DNA from: Halocaridina rubra | Taxonomy: Eukaryota; Arthropoda; Malacostraca; Decapoda; Atyidae | DNA length: 64,000 bases | Assembly (NCBI GenBank): GCA_037179515.1 | Contig: JAXCGZ010020991.1 | Location: forward strand, 22,501-86,500 | Direction: 5' to 3' | Part shown: positions 26,164 to 41,100 of the stretch, piece by piece | Numbering within the stretch: position 1 is the first letter of the stretch | Layout of the letters: the number at the start of each line of letters is the position of its first letter | Notes under the pieces: model-generated | What the model was told of the DNA's origin: nothing | Seen by the model: the letters and a program-made list of their open reading frames with translations, nothing else | The model's database searches: none | Made by a program: the position numbers and the translations under genes

Positions 26164-29100
26164 TTACACTGCCGTGCGCATGGCCGACGACGAGGAATGG
26201 TGGCCATACATGAAGCTCCTTGGAATAGACGTGGTGGTTTTGGGCATTCCATGACTCTGCTCCTCCCGAGAATGAGAATGAGCCACCACAATAGAGAGGC
26301 AACGAACCCATTCTTCAGCATTACTCGAGTCCTGCAAAATGGATATTTCACTACTATTGATGACTACAAATTATATTAGTACAAAAGTTAATTGAAATTA
26401 TTATATACAGTATTTCATTGTCTATATAAAAAATTTACAGCAAATCTAGATAAAATTAAATTTCTTTTATCCCAATGCCTTGCACCATACCTTCCTTCAT
26501 TCACCTCTAGAATTAAAGTTAGGGTTTGAATTATGAGCAAGTTTGTACTATTCATCAAAGATTAGACTTCTACTTTAAGCTAGTGGGGCTCCAATCACAT
26601 GCTGGGAAACATTAAAACTTTTATAATTTTCCTTTTGTAATATCCAAGATAAAAGTTAGAGATTAGAAGTAATATATTCTTGAGCCACAAATTAATTGCC
26701 ACAGAACAACACGTGAATTGCAAGCAACGGTTTGGCCACCCCTGCCTTAAGCCTAATAAATAACCTTACACAATTTTTTTTTTTTTTTACCATGAAACTA
26801 CATCCCACTGAAGCTGACGAGGTAATAACTGAGCAAAATAGGGAGACAACAGGGCCAAATCACACTCCACCCATCCTCACCTCTTATAGCAGCTTCTACA
26901 TGGCAAGAAAAGTATGTTATGGCACAAGGGCTGCCAACTCTTGGCTCCTCATCCTCTTTACATAGCTCCTACAGCATGCAGGGAATATGAGGGTTGCGCT
27001 CTGTCTCTCTTACCTCTCCAGAGACAGTTATTGGGAATACTCTCAGAACCACAGTAGCCGAGTGGTCAGAGTGTTTGACTCATGAGTTGATAAGACTTGC
27101 AATCAAGCCCACCATGGGGTAATATGAATACCATCCAGTGTTAATTCTCCATCCACACTGTGTGTGTGTTCATTCCCACACTGGGGACTAATAGTCAAGA
27201 TGAGGATTACTTTTTATACTAGACAAAACTACGTACCTTCGCTTTAAGTACAAACGACTTATTGTCTGTGAAAATTTCAAAGGCTTTAGGAATGTGTCTG
27301 CTTCCCCCTCGGCTCACTTTCACTGATCGAATTTTATGAACATCTATGCCGCCTTTTTCGGCCTTGTCATGCTCCTAATAGATGAAAATACAATGAGCTA
27401 TTTAATATACATGTAACATAAATAGAATACTTATAAACAAAACAGCACTAAATGTCATAAAGAACTTACATGTACAGAAGCTCCCCTGATTACGAACAAC
27501 AGTTACGAACATCCACAGATACGAACAAAACCTTCCCTATTACATACCCATGCATTAATATAGTTATTATACTGCACTGCATTATTACATTATATTACCG
27601 GACTAAAATTCATTAATACTGAATACATTGTTTTATATAGTACTTGAGTGTCTTTAGCAAAAGTACTGTGCAGTACTATCTATGTATATACTGTATACCT
27701 AAACACAACTTACGAAAAATTCTACTTAAGAACGGACTTCTGGAACATAACTCGTTCATAAGTTGGGAAGTATCTGTATTAGAGACAACACTGTGTGTTT
27801 TAGGTAGACCCGAAGCCTAAAAATTTGTTCTATACACCTGTTCTTAATAGCAGTTCCATGAGTTAACCACCACAGTAAAAATTTGCTCTAGGAGATAAAA
27901 AAAAAAGTATTTAAAAAAATTAAAAAATCATACTTACTGTTCCTGCCCCTCTGTAGGAGAGATGCGCTCCCGAGAGAGTGAAATATCTAGTGCGCCATTT
28001 TCTGAATATCTTCCATTTGCTCTTCTTTTCCTTGAGTTGTCCTTCTATCACAGGTGTGTCCTCCTAAAAGTGTAAATAATTCATTTTTTTTTTAATTTAA
28101 ACATGACTTCATACACAATTGTGTTACTGTGAGTACAGTATTACATGATCAAGGGGATCAACATAACCTGCCATCCTCAACTCTCCTATAGCAGTTTTGA
28201 GAGAAGAGGAGAAAATCCTGGTAACCCACGATCCTTTATATCTCTTTTAGGTGCTTCTTATGCTAAGAACTGAATACAAGGAAGGCCTTTCACGAACACC
28301 AAATATTATATAATCAAAATAATTTTCTAATACTGTATACATACTACTGAGCTTAATATCGAAAAAGCAATGGATTTTCAAGTTTCTTGCCACTTACATC
28401 AACAAAACCTCTGGCTCTGTCAGGGTGATTGCACAAAAAACAGCCCCATTGCTGTTCAACGCCGTTATATTCAAAGACATCAAAAAATCTTGCATTGCGC
28501 AACTCGTGCATAAGCATATCCATGTCCTGAAAAAATAATATTTAGCAACAGTGAGACTATACAAGTATTTTGTTAAGATCAGATATTTAACAATACAATT
28601 GAACATGTACCATAATTAACATAACTCATCATGAATCTACTATTGTGATGTTGAATCCATGGTCTGTTCGGCAATCAGGTTTTATCGAATAGGTCGTAAA
28701 ACTTTACACAATCGAAAAAACAGTAAACTAAAAATGAATAAAAAACAACAAATATATATAAACCCAACTATACATTTAGCCAAGCTGATTCGTAATAATG
28801 CACTTGATTAATAAAATGTGATGTACAGAGGTATGTAAACTGTATAATACTTTATGCATTCCTGAACCCTTTCAGCCCTCTATACATCAAGGCCTCTCAT
28901 GAAAACATGGCAACAACCGCCTGTTGCGATACTACAGCTGAAGGTCTTTTTGATGGAATAAAGTTTTTGACTTTGACTTTGACTTCTATGGCCATATCTT
29001 CACAGAATATTCTTGCGTATTCGTTACATATCTCTTATTATCCCATCACATCTGAAAAGTCACAAAACTCTTCAATCCTGTTTTTCTTTGCTTTATGTTT

Positions 29101-32100
29101 CTTCGCGCCCAGGCCCAATGGGGGCGATTATCTTCGCCTCTCCTGGTGTCACATTCATAAAAAAAATAAAAAGTCAGTGCCACAAGATACTCACTTTGGC
29201 TGAGGGAAAGGCAGATGTCACAAGAGTGACAAAGGTCTTTGTATCGCATTTGAGAATATCCCAACAATTCTTTAAACTACTGACTTGGGTCTCTCTTGTA
29301 CTAAGAGCAACAGATGATCTGGCCTGAGAGAAAAATAAAGAGAAATTATAACCTTTGAAAACCTATGTCCAAAAGACTTAAAATATGCAAACTGAACTAA
29401 TAGAAAACCTATAAAACTACTATCTACATTATTATGTACAATATATATCAGCTAGCTTTGACTTCTCTTTACCTGTAGGGCAAGAAACATGAGGTGAATC
29501 CAAATTCTAGGATTTCTAGTTTTCATGGTGAAGAAATGTTTGTTGTAGAGACAGTGCTCTCCCTTCCCTTGACAGGCAAAATATAACTTTGCATGTTTTT
29601 TATTTTTTCTCTCTGAAAAGTAACAATAATATTATTAAAGCCAAAAATATAGCACATATGTCAAACAACTGGGCTGAAAAACCCAAAAAATTTGATATAT
29701 GGTTCCTATTACAAAAAAAAAGTATATTAAGATAATATAAACATTATTTAGTTGACAAAAATCAAGAAGAGCTAGTTTAGACATTAACATACATAACGTA
29801 AAGCAAACCTAACAATGAAATATAAAATTAACTGATGAAAATGTATAGAGAAAAAGGCAGAAAGAGGGTGCAAAATTGTACAGGAAAGAAGCTTTAGCAG
29901 GACTTCATCATATCCTGCTCATTATCACCTCTTCCATCAGATACTCAATAGCAAGGATATAATTTCAGTGAAGATGACTTTGTTAGAGCTGCACTGCCTA
30001 TCCCTATCGACCACCTCCTTATCACAGGCAGGAAATACAAATACTCCCTGTATGGCGTATTTTCGCCACCACCACACCTGGCGTATATTAACAATACTTA
30101 GCTACTAATTAGCCTATGAAGACCACAAACATTTAGGGCTCTATTGCACAGTCACAATTTGCCTGCAACATGGTTTTTAAAGGTGTTAATTTCTATGAAA
30201 AAGCAGTGTTTGTTTACATATAATCATATTTATTTATGATTATGTACAATTTTATTCTTCAATTAAATATAAAGAGGTGACAGACTGTTTTAAATGAAAA
30301 AATGTTTTTAATATAATGAAATTACATCTTAAAAAATAACTACTGCGGGAAACTGTCCACGAGATACGAGCTTTTTACCCTCTCTTAAAGGAATCATCAA
30401 AATTGTCCTAGTGAAATTCTTTAATGGAAAGAAGCTATTATCTTACCTTCAATGCCACAACGCACAGGGAGAGGAAGTTTGACGAAGACCTTTTGCATAT
30501 AGTTCTTGATCTTGTCTAGGTGCTTTTCACAAAAATGCTGCACAGTGTCTCTCATGGCAAAAGGCTCAAACACACTGATTCTCTGTCACATGATAAACAT
30601 ATTTTATTATGAGAAGAGAATGTACTATTTTTCAGAGAAGAAAGACTGACAAACTGATATATATTGTTAGGCCTAAGCTTGCAAAAGGACTGTTTTAACT
30701 TTTTTAAGTGCGCAATCTGCTGACATGCACATATACACCTATTTTACACTTGAACTCATTGCACAGTTAGTGCTGCAAGTAGCCTGATATTTCCATTTGT
30801 GAAATTATGATTACTTAGCTGAGAGGAACTAGGAGACAACATACTGTCCCTCTCATATCATTGACTAACCAAATGAAACAGGGCAGGTTTATATTGGAGT
30901 TTCTTGGTATGGCATACTAGTATTTTCAATTCTTTGAGCCAAGTATCATATTTAGCTTACAGTACGAAGAGGATAAGAGACATTAGACAACATCACTATT
31001 CTCTCATTTCTTACAAGCAAATAGGAAAAATATAAGTAATTATACTTTATTAGACAAGCTCTACAACTCAAAAAAGATGTAATTCTTTAATACAGAAGCC
31101 ATTCTCCTAATGAAAGCAAATATTTTGATACCTTGTCCTTGTGATTCTTACAGAAATTACTGATCAGAAAATGATCTTTTATAACAGAATATCCAATATA
31201 CTGCACGTAGAAATACATGGTTGTTCATTTTGCTAAGAAGTACTATGTCACTCACTCTGCTCAAAACTACCAACTGGAGACAATATTTATACCAGTGAAG
31301 AGAGTAGATATGATGGCTCCTACTCTGTGAGGTCACTAAAACTTGGATCATATATATAAATATAGAGTCAATATAAAAAGCTTACCTGTGTACAAGCATT
31401 GGTAGTTGTAGTGTGGTGATCCTGAGTTATGTGAGTAAGTGTTGTATTTGGTCTAATGCTGCCAGTCTGGTAGGTTGTGGTGCCCCCACAACTTACTGCA
31501 AGATAAAAATAGCAAATAATGTTTACAGTAAAGTTCACAAACAAATAAGTAAAAATATTCTGTGTAAGTAACTACGGTGAATCAAAACAATTCACATCCA
31601 AAAAACAATATGCTTGATAAGAAAGAACTTTGTCAATTATTTTTCAAAAGAAAATACAAGACAGTATTCTCTCTATTGAGGCTGTACAGCAGGAAACAAC
31701 TGTAACAAACGAATTGATACTAGGGTATAGAAATAACCTGCCAACTCACATCTCCTCTGACAGTCGCCTTGTGACCTGCTAAAAAATTCAGGGTAATTGC
31801 TGAAGTACGTTATGAGTTTTTTCCCTATGCATGTTTTATTGGCTTCAGAAGAGTAGATACATAAAAGAAATGGAGAAGAAACAGGGCTTCATTGCACCCC
31901 TTCATAATTACCCTTTCCATCAGCTGTTTCGTGGCAAGAGAATAATATTTTGGTAGGGCAAGATTTTCAGCCCAATTTCTTCTATTCCTACAAGCTGGTT
32001 CTCACGAAACACTGGGTATATTAGTGGAATATTTTCTTCCACTCCACGGGAATGATAAATTTTCTTGCAATATAGTTTAAGTATATACAAAAGTAAAAAG

Positions 32101-35100
32101 TCGAACACAAAATACCATTTCATAAATATATTATCGTCTTATAACACTCAGAAGATTTAAAAACTTATGATATTATCATGCTTCCAGCTTACAAGTACCC
32201 CAAGAATAAGAAAACCAAAATGGTGCTAGTGGAATTATTCTCAGACTTGTTGATATGGGACTGTAATACAGTGAACATATTAAAAAGAGTCAGAAATTTT
32301 CATAAAAAAGCACTAAATTTAAGCTAACATATGAAAAACTGGTTTTGGGATAAAACTTGATTCAATAATAAAGTCACCTAAGTCTGAGAACACCTTTTTC
32401 CAGGGACAAACTTTTATATATTCATTTTGGGGTACTTGCAATTCTCCAAAATTTAAATCATACATAATTCACGAGGGACACATATTTACCAGACGACACA
32501 AGCTGCAGGGAGGTTGTAGTTGTGGTTGTAGTAGCAGTTACGCTTGTGGAAGTGGCAGAAGAAGGTAAAGAGAGAGGGGACTGAGAGTGGCGGAGCGGCA
32601 TGATGCCCCCTCCCATGACGGTTGCGGTTACAGGCAGAGAGGAGGGTGCTGTTGACATAACAATGACCAAACACACATATAATTCACATAACTTGATTAA
32701 ATCAAGAGTTAACTTAGGCAAAGGTATAGTTTCTGGGAGAACTTAATACATCCAAGTAAAAATATACAGTTGTTATAATACACAGAAACAGAAAAGCCAA
32801 AATAGAATGTCGTATTTAAAAATATTTGAAGAAACTCTATCACTGCCTTAAACTCTAGCCCAGTAAAGGTATCCAACACATTTACTGAAGTAGCAGTGAA
32901 AAGAAAAAGTGTGCAAGTGTGTATGTGAATGTGTGTTTGTGTCTGTGTGCACATGTGCGTGTGAAATTAAGAATTGAAACAAACTGCACTGACCAAAAAA
33001 CTATGAATACCCATATAAAGCATGCTACAAAACTTGGTAGTCTTACCAGAAAGGTAATTATATAAGTAAACACGAAAATAAAAACAAAACTGTCTACATT
33101 CAATCAAATCCATGCTTTGCTTCAAAACTTTCTATAAGAATATTTGCAAAGTAACTCATTTTCATTATGTATCAGGTGTCAAAAGAGAATTTTTCATTGA
33201 TTCTGATAGGGGATGGAACTTGAAATTGGAACATTTTCTGTTTCAGACATGACAGCATATCCCACAGAGGTCAGTGGGAGGACTGAGAAAGATAAGAACA
33301 TCCAATTTAAAATTTCCAAGAATTTCAAAATAAATTAAGGTCTCTAATCATTTATGGAAACACCTCCAAGTCATAAGGTAACACTAATCCTAAAGTTCCC
33401 TCTAGCCATTAGATCATCCCCATCTACACTGGTGCAACCACCCCATGTGCTTAAAGCAAAATATCTTCACCACTAAAATACTGACAAACAATAGCTGAGT
33501 AACATATCAGCACATCATTCATAAAATACTCACCCAATTCTCTTGAGGACAAATGCAACGGAAGAGAAAGTGTGTGATGCCCACTTGTGGTGACAGCGTT
33601 ACCCTGCGAGATATCGGTGGGCATCAGAGTTGCCTGGGAATTGTGGGGTCCTCCCAGAATGCCTGACGATGCACCAAGTTCACCAATACCTTCTCGTAGA
33701 GTAGCCAGTGAGGAACTCATACTCTTAGTTGGACTAACGGTTCCTGTGAGAGATATTTTTATCGAGTGAACAGCTATCCCTGGTGTACAAATGACAGAAT
33801 TAGAGATGAAAGAATAACCCACCTTGCTTGCCATGCACGTTTAAGGAGACGATTTTAAGGAATACCCTTGGTGGCAAGCCAGGTGAGGGAGAAAGCATGT
33901 CACCCTCATGTACCATGTATGTTGTAAGCAGTAATTAAAAGAGCCACCTCTAGGTTGGGGAGATACATTTTCACATTCTTCTTCCCTACATGTCGTAAGA
34001 AGTTACTTCTAGGGATACGGTACAGAGACAGCAGGTAATCCCTCCCTACTTGATTATATTTTCATTTTTATGAAATAACAAACAGGAGAGGCAAGGATAA
34101 ACCTAAAATAAGGAATTTCATTTGAGAAAAAAAAATTACTGCAAGAGCATATACGATTATTCTACTCCAACTTTATAAATTGATATCATTGGTATCAAGA
34201 CATCATGAAGGAAACTTAAAATAGTCATTTTCCCATTCATCCCTCTATCGTACACATTTATTAAGTCATCCTTATCATACATGACCAAGCCAATGAGAAT
34301 TTTCAGAATCGAGCCTCAGATATCCTTGGTTTGCCTTACGGAAAATTGGGATAACAGATACTGTGAAACAATCCTCACCTGGCAGAGGAGAAACACCAGA
34401 GATAGGGACTCCCAAAGGAGGAGGAGGACTAGATACTAAACGAGAGCCCCCGATCTGCGAGCCTCCAACCTGAGACCCTCCGAGATGATGCCCTGTGACT
34501 GAACCATGTGCCAAGTGGCCAGAGCTTGGGGTGAGATGACCAGAGAAGTGACGTGACTGTGGGGCGAGAACGGTGACGGATCGGTTCATGTGAAGACCGT
34601 GTGACGAACTCAGTCGGGTCATGGACTTGTTCAGTTGAATCGTTGATGAACCAAGACGGCCAGTGCTTTGGGGTACTGAAGAGAAAATACTGAAAGTATT
34701 AGTTTTGATTTGAATTTACTTCTGTGTGGATTGAATTTATACAAAATCAACAGCTGGATTCTAAAACCATTACTGGATAAGGAACTGAAAGACTAAGCTT
34801 ACAAGGTGATACCCAAAGTTAGAAGATAGTACTCACAAGCGTTTAATCTAGGCATAGATCTATTAGAAGCAGTAACCAATCTTCCAGTGCTCCTAGAGGT
34901 GTGGCCAAACTTGCTCACAGCTGAAGAACTAGAAGTCTGGGGGTGAAATATACTAAGGTCACGAGTAGCAAAACTAAGATCTGTTCTACTGGAGCCAACA
35001 ATGGCATCGACACGACTGCCGCCACCTCCTCCTCCTCCCCCCGCTCCTACGAGTCCACTGCCACCTCCAACTCGAACGATAGTAACACCTCCCGGAGTGT

Positions 35101-38100
35101 GGTTGACGTTTGTGTTTCTGGAAATGTTAAAGAAAAACAAAGATCTTAACAGCAATAAAATATACCAAATATTAATGTCGCTTTATTCTCGATGAATAAA
35201 AACTACGGTAACTGCTCCATCATTCAATAAATAATGTTAAAAAGAAGGCTAAGAGAAGTTAAATGCAAAGTTTGTACAGTGAGAGCGCTTCCACAGCTTT
35301 TCTTCATTACACATCCCTATTATTTCTTTTGCCACAAAACAACTGACAGACATGGTGAGGAAGGACTGATCCTGTTCACTATATAAGGATTATATAAGAA
35401 AGAATGTGAGTGAATATTAAAGATGAAAGAGACAGAGAAAACTTTATCATTCTCTACTTTTACTCCTTGACTAACCCACGTTTTGTCTCTGGCAAAAGGA
35501 GGCAATGCATAAAAAATAATACATTATATATTTTCATATGCAAGATAAAATAAAATGAATTGGGAGGTAAAGTAAGTTGAATGTATACAGATGTACTCCC
35601 AATAAAGCTATCAATGACTGGACTTACAAAAACAAAATTAAAATCTTACTTAGAGAAGAGGTATAATTATTAGCCAGAAAACAAATTACAAACATACAAA
35701 TATGTCATGAACTGGAATTACAATCACATACTTATTCTAACAAAATATGAGAAAAACCAATATACTTTATAACATATAACAAAGACGAATATACCTGATT
35801 TCGTTGTACTCATTGTTCAGCTGCTGAATGTACACACGTGCAGACGTGTTTGCACGATCAGTGCACTTGTTAACGGCGGTGAGCAGGGATTCAGACTCCA
35901 CCAGAAGAGCAGGATACTGGCTGCATAACACTTGTACTTCTCTTAACACTGCAATGAAGTCAAAGTTTAAAAAAATACCTCCAGAGCCCTCGAGATGGGT
36001 CATGTTCCAAGATCACATTCCCAAGACGTCATAAGGAGCTCTTCAAAGGGATAGGGAAATAAGAGGGATGGCAAAATCCCTCCTAAACTTTTATTTTCTT
36101 ACTAGATATCAATTAACAGCAGCAGATGCAACATCACCCATGATATATTGAAGTGTTACAATTTCAAGGCATTTGCTATGACTGTGGTTAATGTGATATA
36201 TATCATATTTTACTTCTAAAACTGTGTCAACTTCAGAAAATAAATAAACAGCCTTTTAATGAGTTATATGATCAGAACAAAAAATAATAAATAATAATTT
36301 TTTCACACAACATGACTTAATTTTGTTACAGTTGGTGGTTACAGTTGAAAGAAAAAGAATTTCAATGCACCCTGCCTTTTTCCACCTTCTCTACCAGTTG
36401 CTTTAAATACGTAATGAGGCACTGCAAGGCCCATTACTTTTCCCTATATCTCAAAGATGGTTGTTAGCAGGAAAAACAGTTGGAATTCCTTCTTCCATAT
36501 CCAAAGGGATATCCCTCTTAGTCGCTAGTACATACAGGGAATACGGGCAAATAAGTTCTTTCTCTACAACTCAAAAGTTACTATAATTATAAGCATAAAC
36601 AATGAACATCGTAATATTAGTAACTAGTTAGATATACAGTCAGGCTTTCTAGAATTGTCCTTTTCCTTCAATGTCCTTTTTTATGCTCAAATGTCTGGCT
36701 ATCCTGATACTAACGGTATATTGAACCAGGGTTGCCTATGCTTGAGCATAGAATTGGACAGGCTAACTACAGTATAAAGAAGGACAAATATGACAACCCT
36801 GATACTAATGGTATTTTGAACCAGTGTTGCCAATGTTTGAGCATAAAAAAGAACACACTCGCAATAGAACAAGACAAGCCTGGCAACCCTGTACATGGTC
36901 ATCCCTTCCTTCCTGGTATATTTTTCTACGAGCTCGGTAAAACCTACAGTCTTGTTAGAAATTAATAAAATCGCTAAATATTTAGAAGTAAAGAAAGACT
37001 AAAGAAGTTGACATTCGACTCACCAACGCCAAGGCTCACTGAATCCACCTTGGGTAACTGTTGAGCAATATAATCTAAGGCACTTTTACCCTTTTCTTTG
37101 CTTAGACGACCCACAGCTGCCATTACCTGTACATAGAAGTAAAGAGAATAAATTTTTTAAGAAATTACAGTTACTTTTTTTTGTGCGATGATGATAAAAG
37201 AGCTCGTCACATTTATATGAGTCTATTAGTCTGCAAACAAATGAGTCTGTCAATAAGTTTGCAAACAAATGAGTCTGCGGATTTATCCTGTAAAGTGAGA
37301 GGTCAACAAAAGATTCAGTTACAAACAAAAGGCGTCATATTAATTGCTCCCCAGTACTGATCTGTGAGAATAATCTGAAACCATTAATATCATTAATAAA
37401 AAAAGAGTACAGTACAATTATAGAGAACATCATCTTTTCAGCCACATAGGTATGCAAGGCAGTGATGGAGTTAGTTATCCATAAAGCTACGAGTCCTGAT
37501 GATATATCCCATATGTACTTCAGAAATGCACTAAGCCAATATCGGTGGCACTATGCATCATATGGTTATAAATCAAGTCTCTCAATAGCGATGAGAAGGG
37601 AAGGAAGATAAGTACGAAAATAGTAGTTTTAGAGGAATTACTTTGTTGTATGTAGTTGGCAAGATGCATGTAAGAATGCCGAGTAAGAAAACTTGGAGAG
37701 GAACTAATAGAATGCTTGGGGAAGAACGACAGGCTGTGTGAATCAAGTGTTTGTGGCAAGAGAGATGTGTGAGAAGTACCTATAGAAAAGTAAGGACATA
37801 TTTTGGGATTTCATTGACCTACAAAAACATATTACAATGATAACTGTAGCAAATAAGAGGAAGTTTGATGAATGAGGTAACAATATAATTTGAAACCTCT
37901 GAATATACTAGCTACTAGCCTAACTGCAATGAAGTCACGTTGCTTTGTTTTTCTTTTGTCTGCCCTGTTGCTTTCAAAAGAATACAATTTCATGGTATAA
38001 AAAAACTTATAAAAAATATATACAAACCTGAAGAGCCAACGATACACAATGTGGATGCTGCTCTACAATGCTCTTTAACCTCGTAACATGTTCTGTGAAT

Positions 38101-41100
38101 GGCCCTGGTCTCCAAGCGCACAACTCGACAAATATCTGAAGAGTAGCTAGCGACGTGCCATTCAGACTCAAGCATTCCACCAGTTGTGGAAGAGAAGGTT
38201 CCAATAACTGAAATACATTACAAAACAAAAGTATATTAGAAGCAGTTTATAGATACAGACAATATCCAACTATCTATATACAAAACCCATAGTCCTCCTT
38301 ATAACAAGGTTGACTGACTCAGGGCAAAAAACCTTGACTATTGTGGGAGATAAATAGAGGAACACACAGGCAATATTCTTGCCCCCTACCCTAAGGAGGA
38401 ACATACAAAATGTATACTGTATTATGGATTACCTTTTATTAGGCCTTTGGTAATTGCATTTCAAGAATTATTTGGTGCTATCATTTAATATATAACCACT
38501 TTCTATTTACTTTGTGGGAGAATATAAATTTTCTGATTAAAAATCTCTTTAGAGAAAGTGTCATTTATGTTCAAGCTCTACAGCATCAAACACAAACTTA
38601 CTGCCGGTCTGTTCTTAGCCACTAAAGAAAATAACATGAGGAGACCCAGTTTTTCATTGGTGTCACACTGAGGCAGGAGTGACACGAGGGTCATCACATG
38701 GTCATGGATGGGGTCCTTCTTCACAGCGTAGATTTGCGGTAATACACGAGATAGCGAATAGTTCCCTGCAAGTAAAAAAAATAAAACACATAAATAGTAG
38801 CTCTGCCAGCATCTTCAGGAATACAAAAATCTTATAAGTGATAAATTCCCCCATGAATTTAAAGGGGTATACATAAATAGGAAGAGATATTTCAAGAAAA
38901 AACAACGATAGTAGGAACTCACCTGATATAACAGAATCAATAATAGGTTGAATATGCATGGCCAAGAGATCAGCTGCCTCGATAGCTGCCAATGAGAGGT
39001 AGGAACTCATATTCCGACTGAGTTCGCGGTTTCCCTTGTGCAGGAATTTCACGGCCACAGGCAAAGCCAAAGCCATTACCTCGCGTTTATGGTAGTTCTG
39101 TGGATAGAAAGGTAGTTCTATAAATAGAAAAATATATAAAGTCTTCAATGAGTGAGATGACAATAACATCTAATGTTGTAATGGATGATGAAAAGTATAA
39201 AACTAATTTTAAAGGTTAAAATATTCTATACCATTGTATTTTTGGGGGTCCAAGGTACCAAATTCTTGTGTTCCCAACAAGGATGAAATGCAGCTAATAT
39301 AAAGAGCATTTTTTACAGGAAAACATTTCCTGCAATCCAGCAATGAGAGGAAAGTATATGTTATACAGAGTTCTGGTTGCATATGAGGAGCATTTGTAAA
39401 CTGAGATCACTGCCTACATCAGCAGGGGTTTACAGTTAAGTAAGTTGTAAATTTTGAAATATTTGGATACTCATTTGTAAGTTCTGGAACAAGGTTTTTT
39501 CCTTCTTCTAAGGAGATTAATACCAATAGATTGCTAATTTTTTTACAAAAGTATATCAGGAAACCTTTCAATGCCATTACTTTAAAGGTGTTTTGACTAA
39601 ATATTATTCAAAGTATAGCCATTACGAATATATAGTGCGATAAATTCTATGGCGTAAATTCTCATTAACTTAAAAGAATTAAGGTTCTTAATGAACCAAT
39701 TACTATATCAGATTCCCAAATGAAGCAAGCTACATGCACCAGTAATTTCAAAATTTCCCACAGTACTTATATTTCTACTCTGTCTACAATTTACAACTAG
39801 CAGTAGTTACGAAACCAATAAGTCTTACTTACAATATATTTTTTATCCTTTGTACTAGTAAATGGCTACAGCCAATGAAGCATGTAATAAATTTTTCATA
39901 ATGTCAATAATTAGGTTTTGTAAATGAAGGTGATCGGCTATACATCACAGGCCCCTTATAACAATAAGGGCGTTCTTGCGAGGGACTTTGGTTTTGGCAG
40001 GTGCAATTGTTACCCTGAGAGAATGCCCTTTCTAATCTCAGACCACGGTGAACCTCAAACCCTCATTCTGATGATTCAAAGTCGACAGCGTTATCACTTT
40101 GCCACGGTGACCACCAGGTATTCTGTTGATCTCAGCAGGTGACTAAAACTGTTCTTTCAATTCTTAATCTGAATTATTTAGTTCTTATATAAACACACAT
40201 CCCATTGATAAGAGTAGCCACAGCTGGGTAGAGGGAGGAGGAGGCTGAAATTTCTCATACTCTGAATATTCACAATCACCTTAACAGCTGTTTTATAAAA
40301 AGGAAAAGAAAAAGGACAGAGGAATACTAACCCATCATTCTCCTATTCTGTATAGCACACTCTCGCAAATGCAAACAACATGGGAGAGAATTTCTTTCCC
40401 CCACCAATTCTAAAAATAGGGTGGCCAGGTATTGCATATTTTTTCCAATAAATGTTCGTTTTCATTAATAAATAGTCCTTTTTATGCTCACACTCTGGCA
40501 ACCATGGTTCAAAATACCGTTAGTATCAAGACTGCCAGACAAAGAGCACAGAAAAGGGCAGAGTTACTATTACAAAGGACAGAAATGAAATATATATGCC
40601 AAACCTGGCTACTAGTGGCCCCAACGAGATATATTCCTGATATACTCACCAGGAATATGCAAGACACAACATCGGAAGCAATTTTGGCATGGGGAGGGTC
40701 ATGGTCACGGGTGGATGGACGGAGATTGTGGTTTAGACAGGTCTGAAGAAGAGCCACCAAGGCTTCTGCATGTTGTTCGATACTTCCTGTTTCCCTGAAA
40801 TAATTCAAACATTGAATAAGTGTTTGCAAGGTGTTAAAAAATACTAAGAATATTGAGAAATAATTTATTGTAAAAGTAATCTTTTGGTTGATTAGAGAGT
40901 AGAGCCTCGTTCCACCTAGTGGAAGCTCATACAGCTTCCTCTTTAACGGGATTTTTTCTGTATGAGCTAACAGCCTCAAGACAAGAAAAAACAAAAAGAA
41001 GCTACAGTAGTATACACTGACTATAAAGGAAAAATATTACTAATATATTTAAAACCTAAAGTGAAAATACTACTTCCATGTGAAATACTGACAACCTAGT

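Noticed and set aside
40509..40994. Single 161-codon minus-strand frame as a gene of its own
   Set aside because: It is melt exon 3 read through both intron borders; only 40794-40650 is coding.
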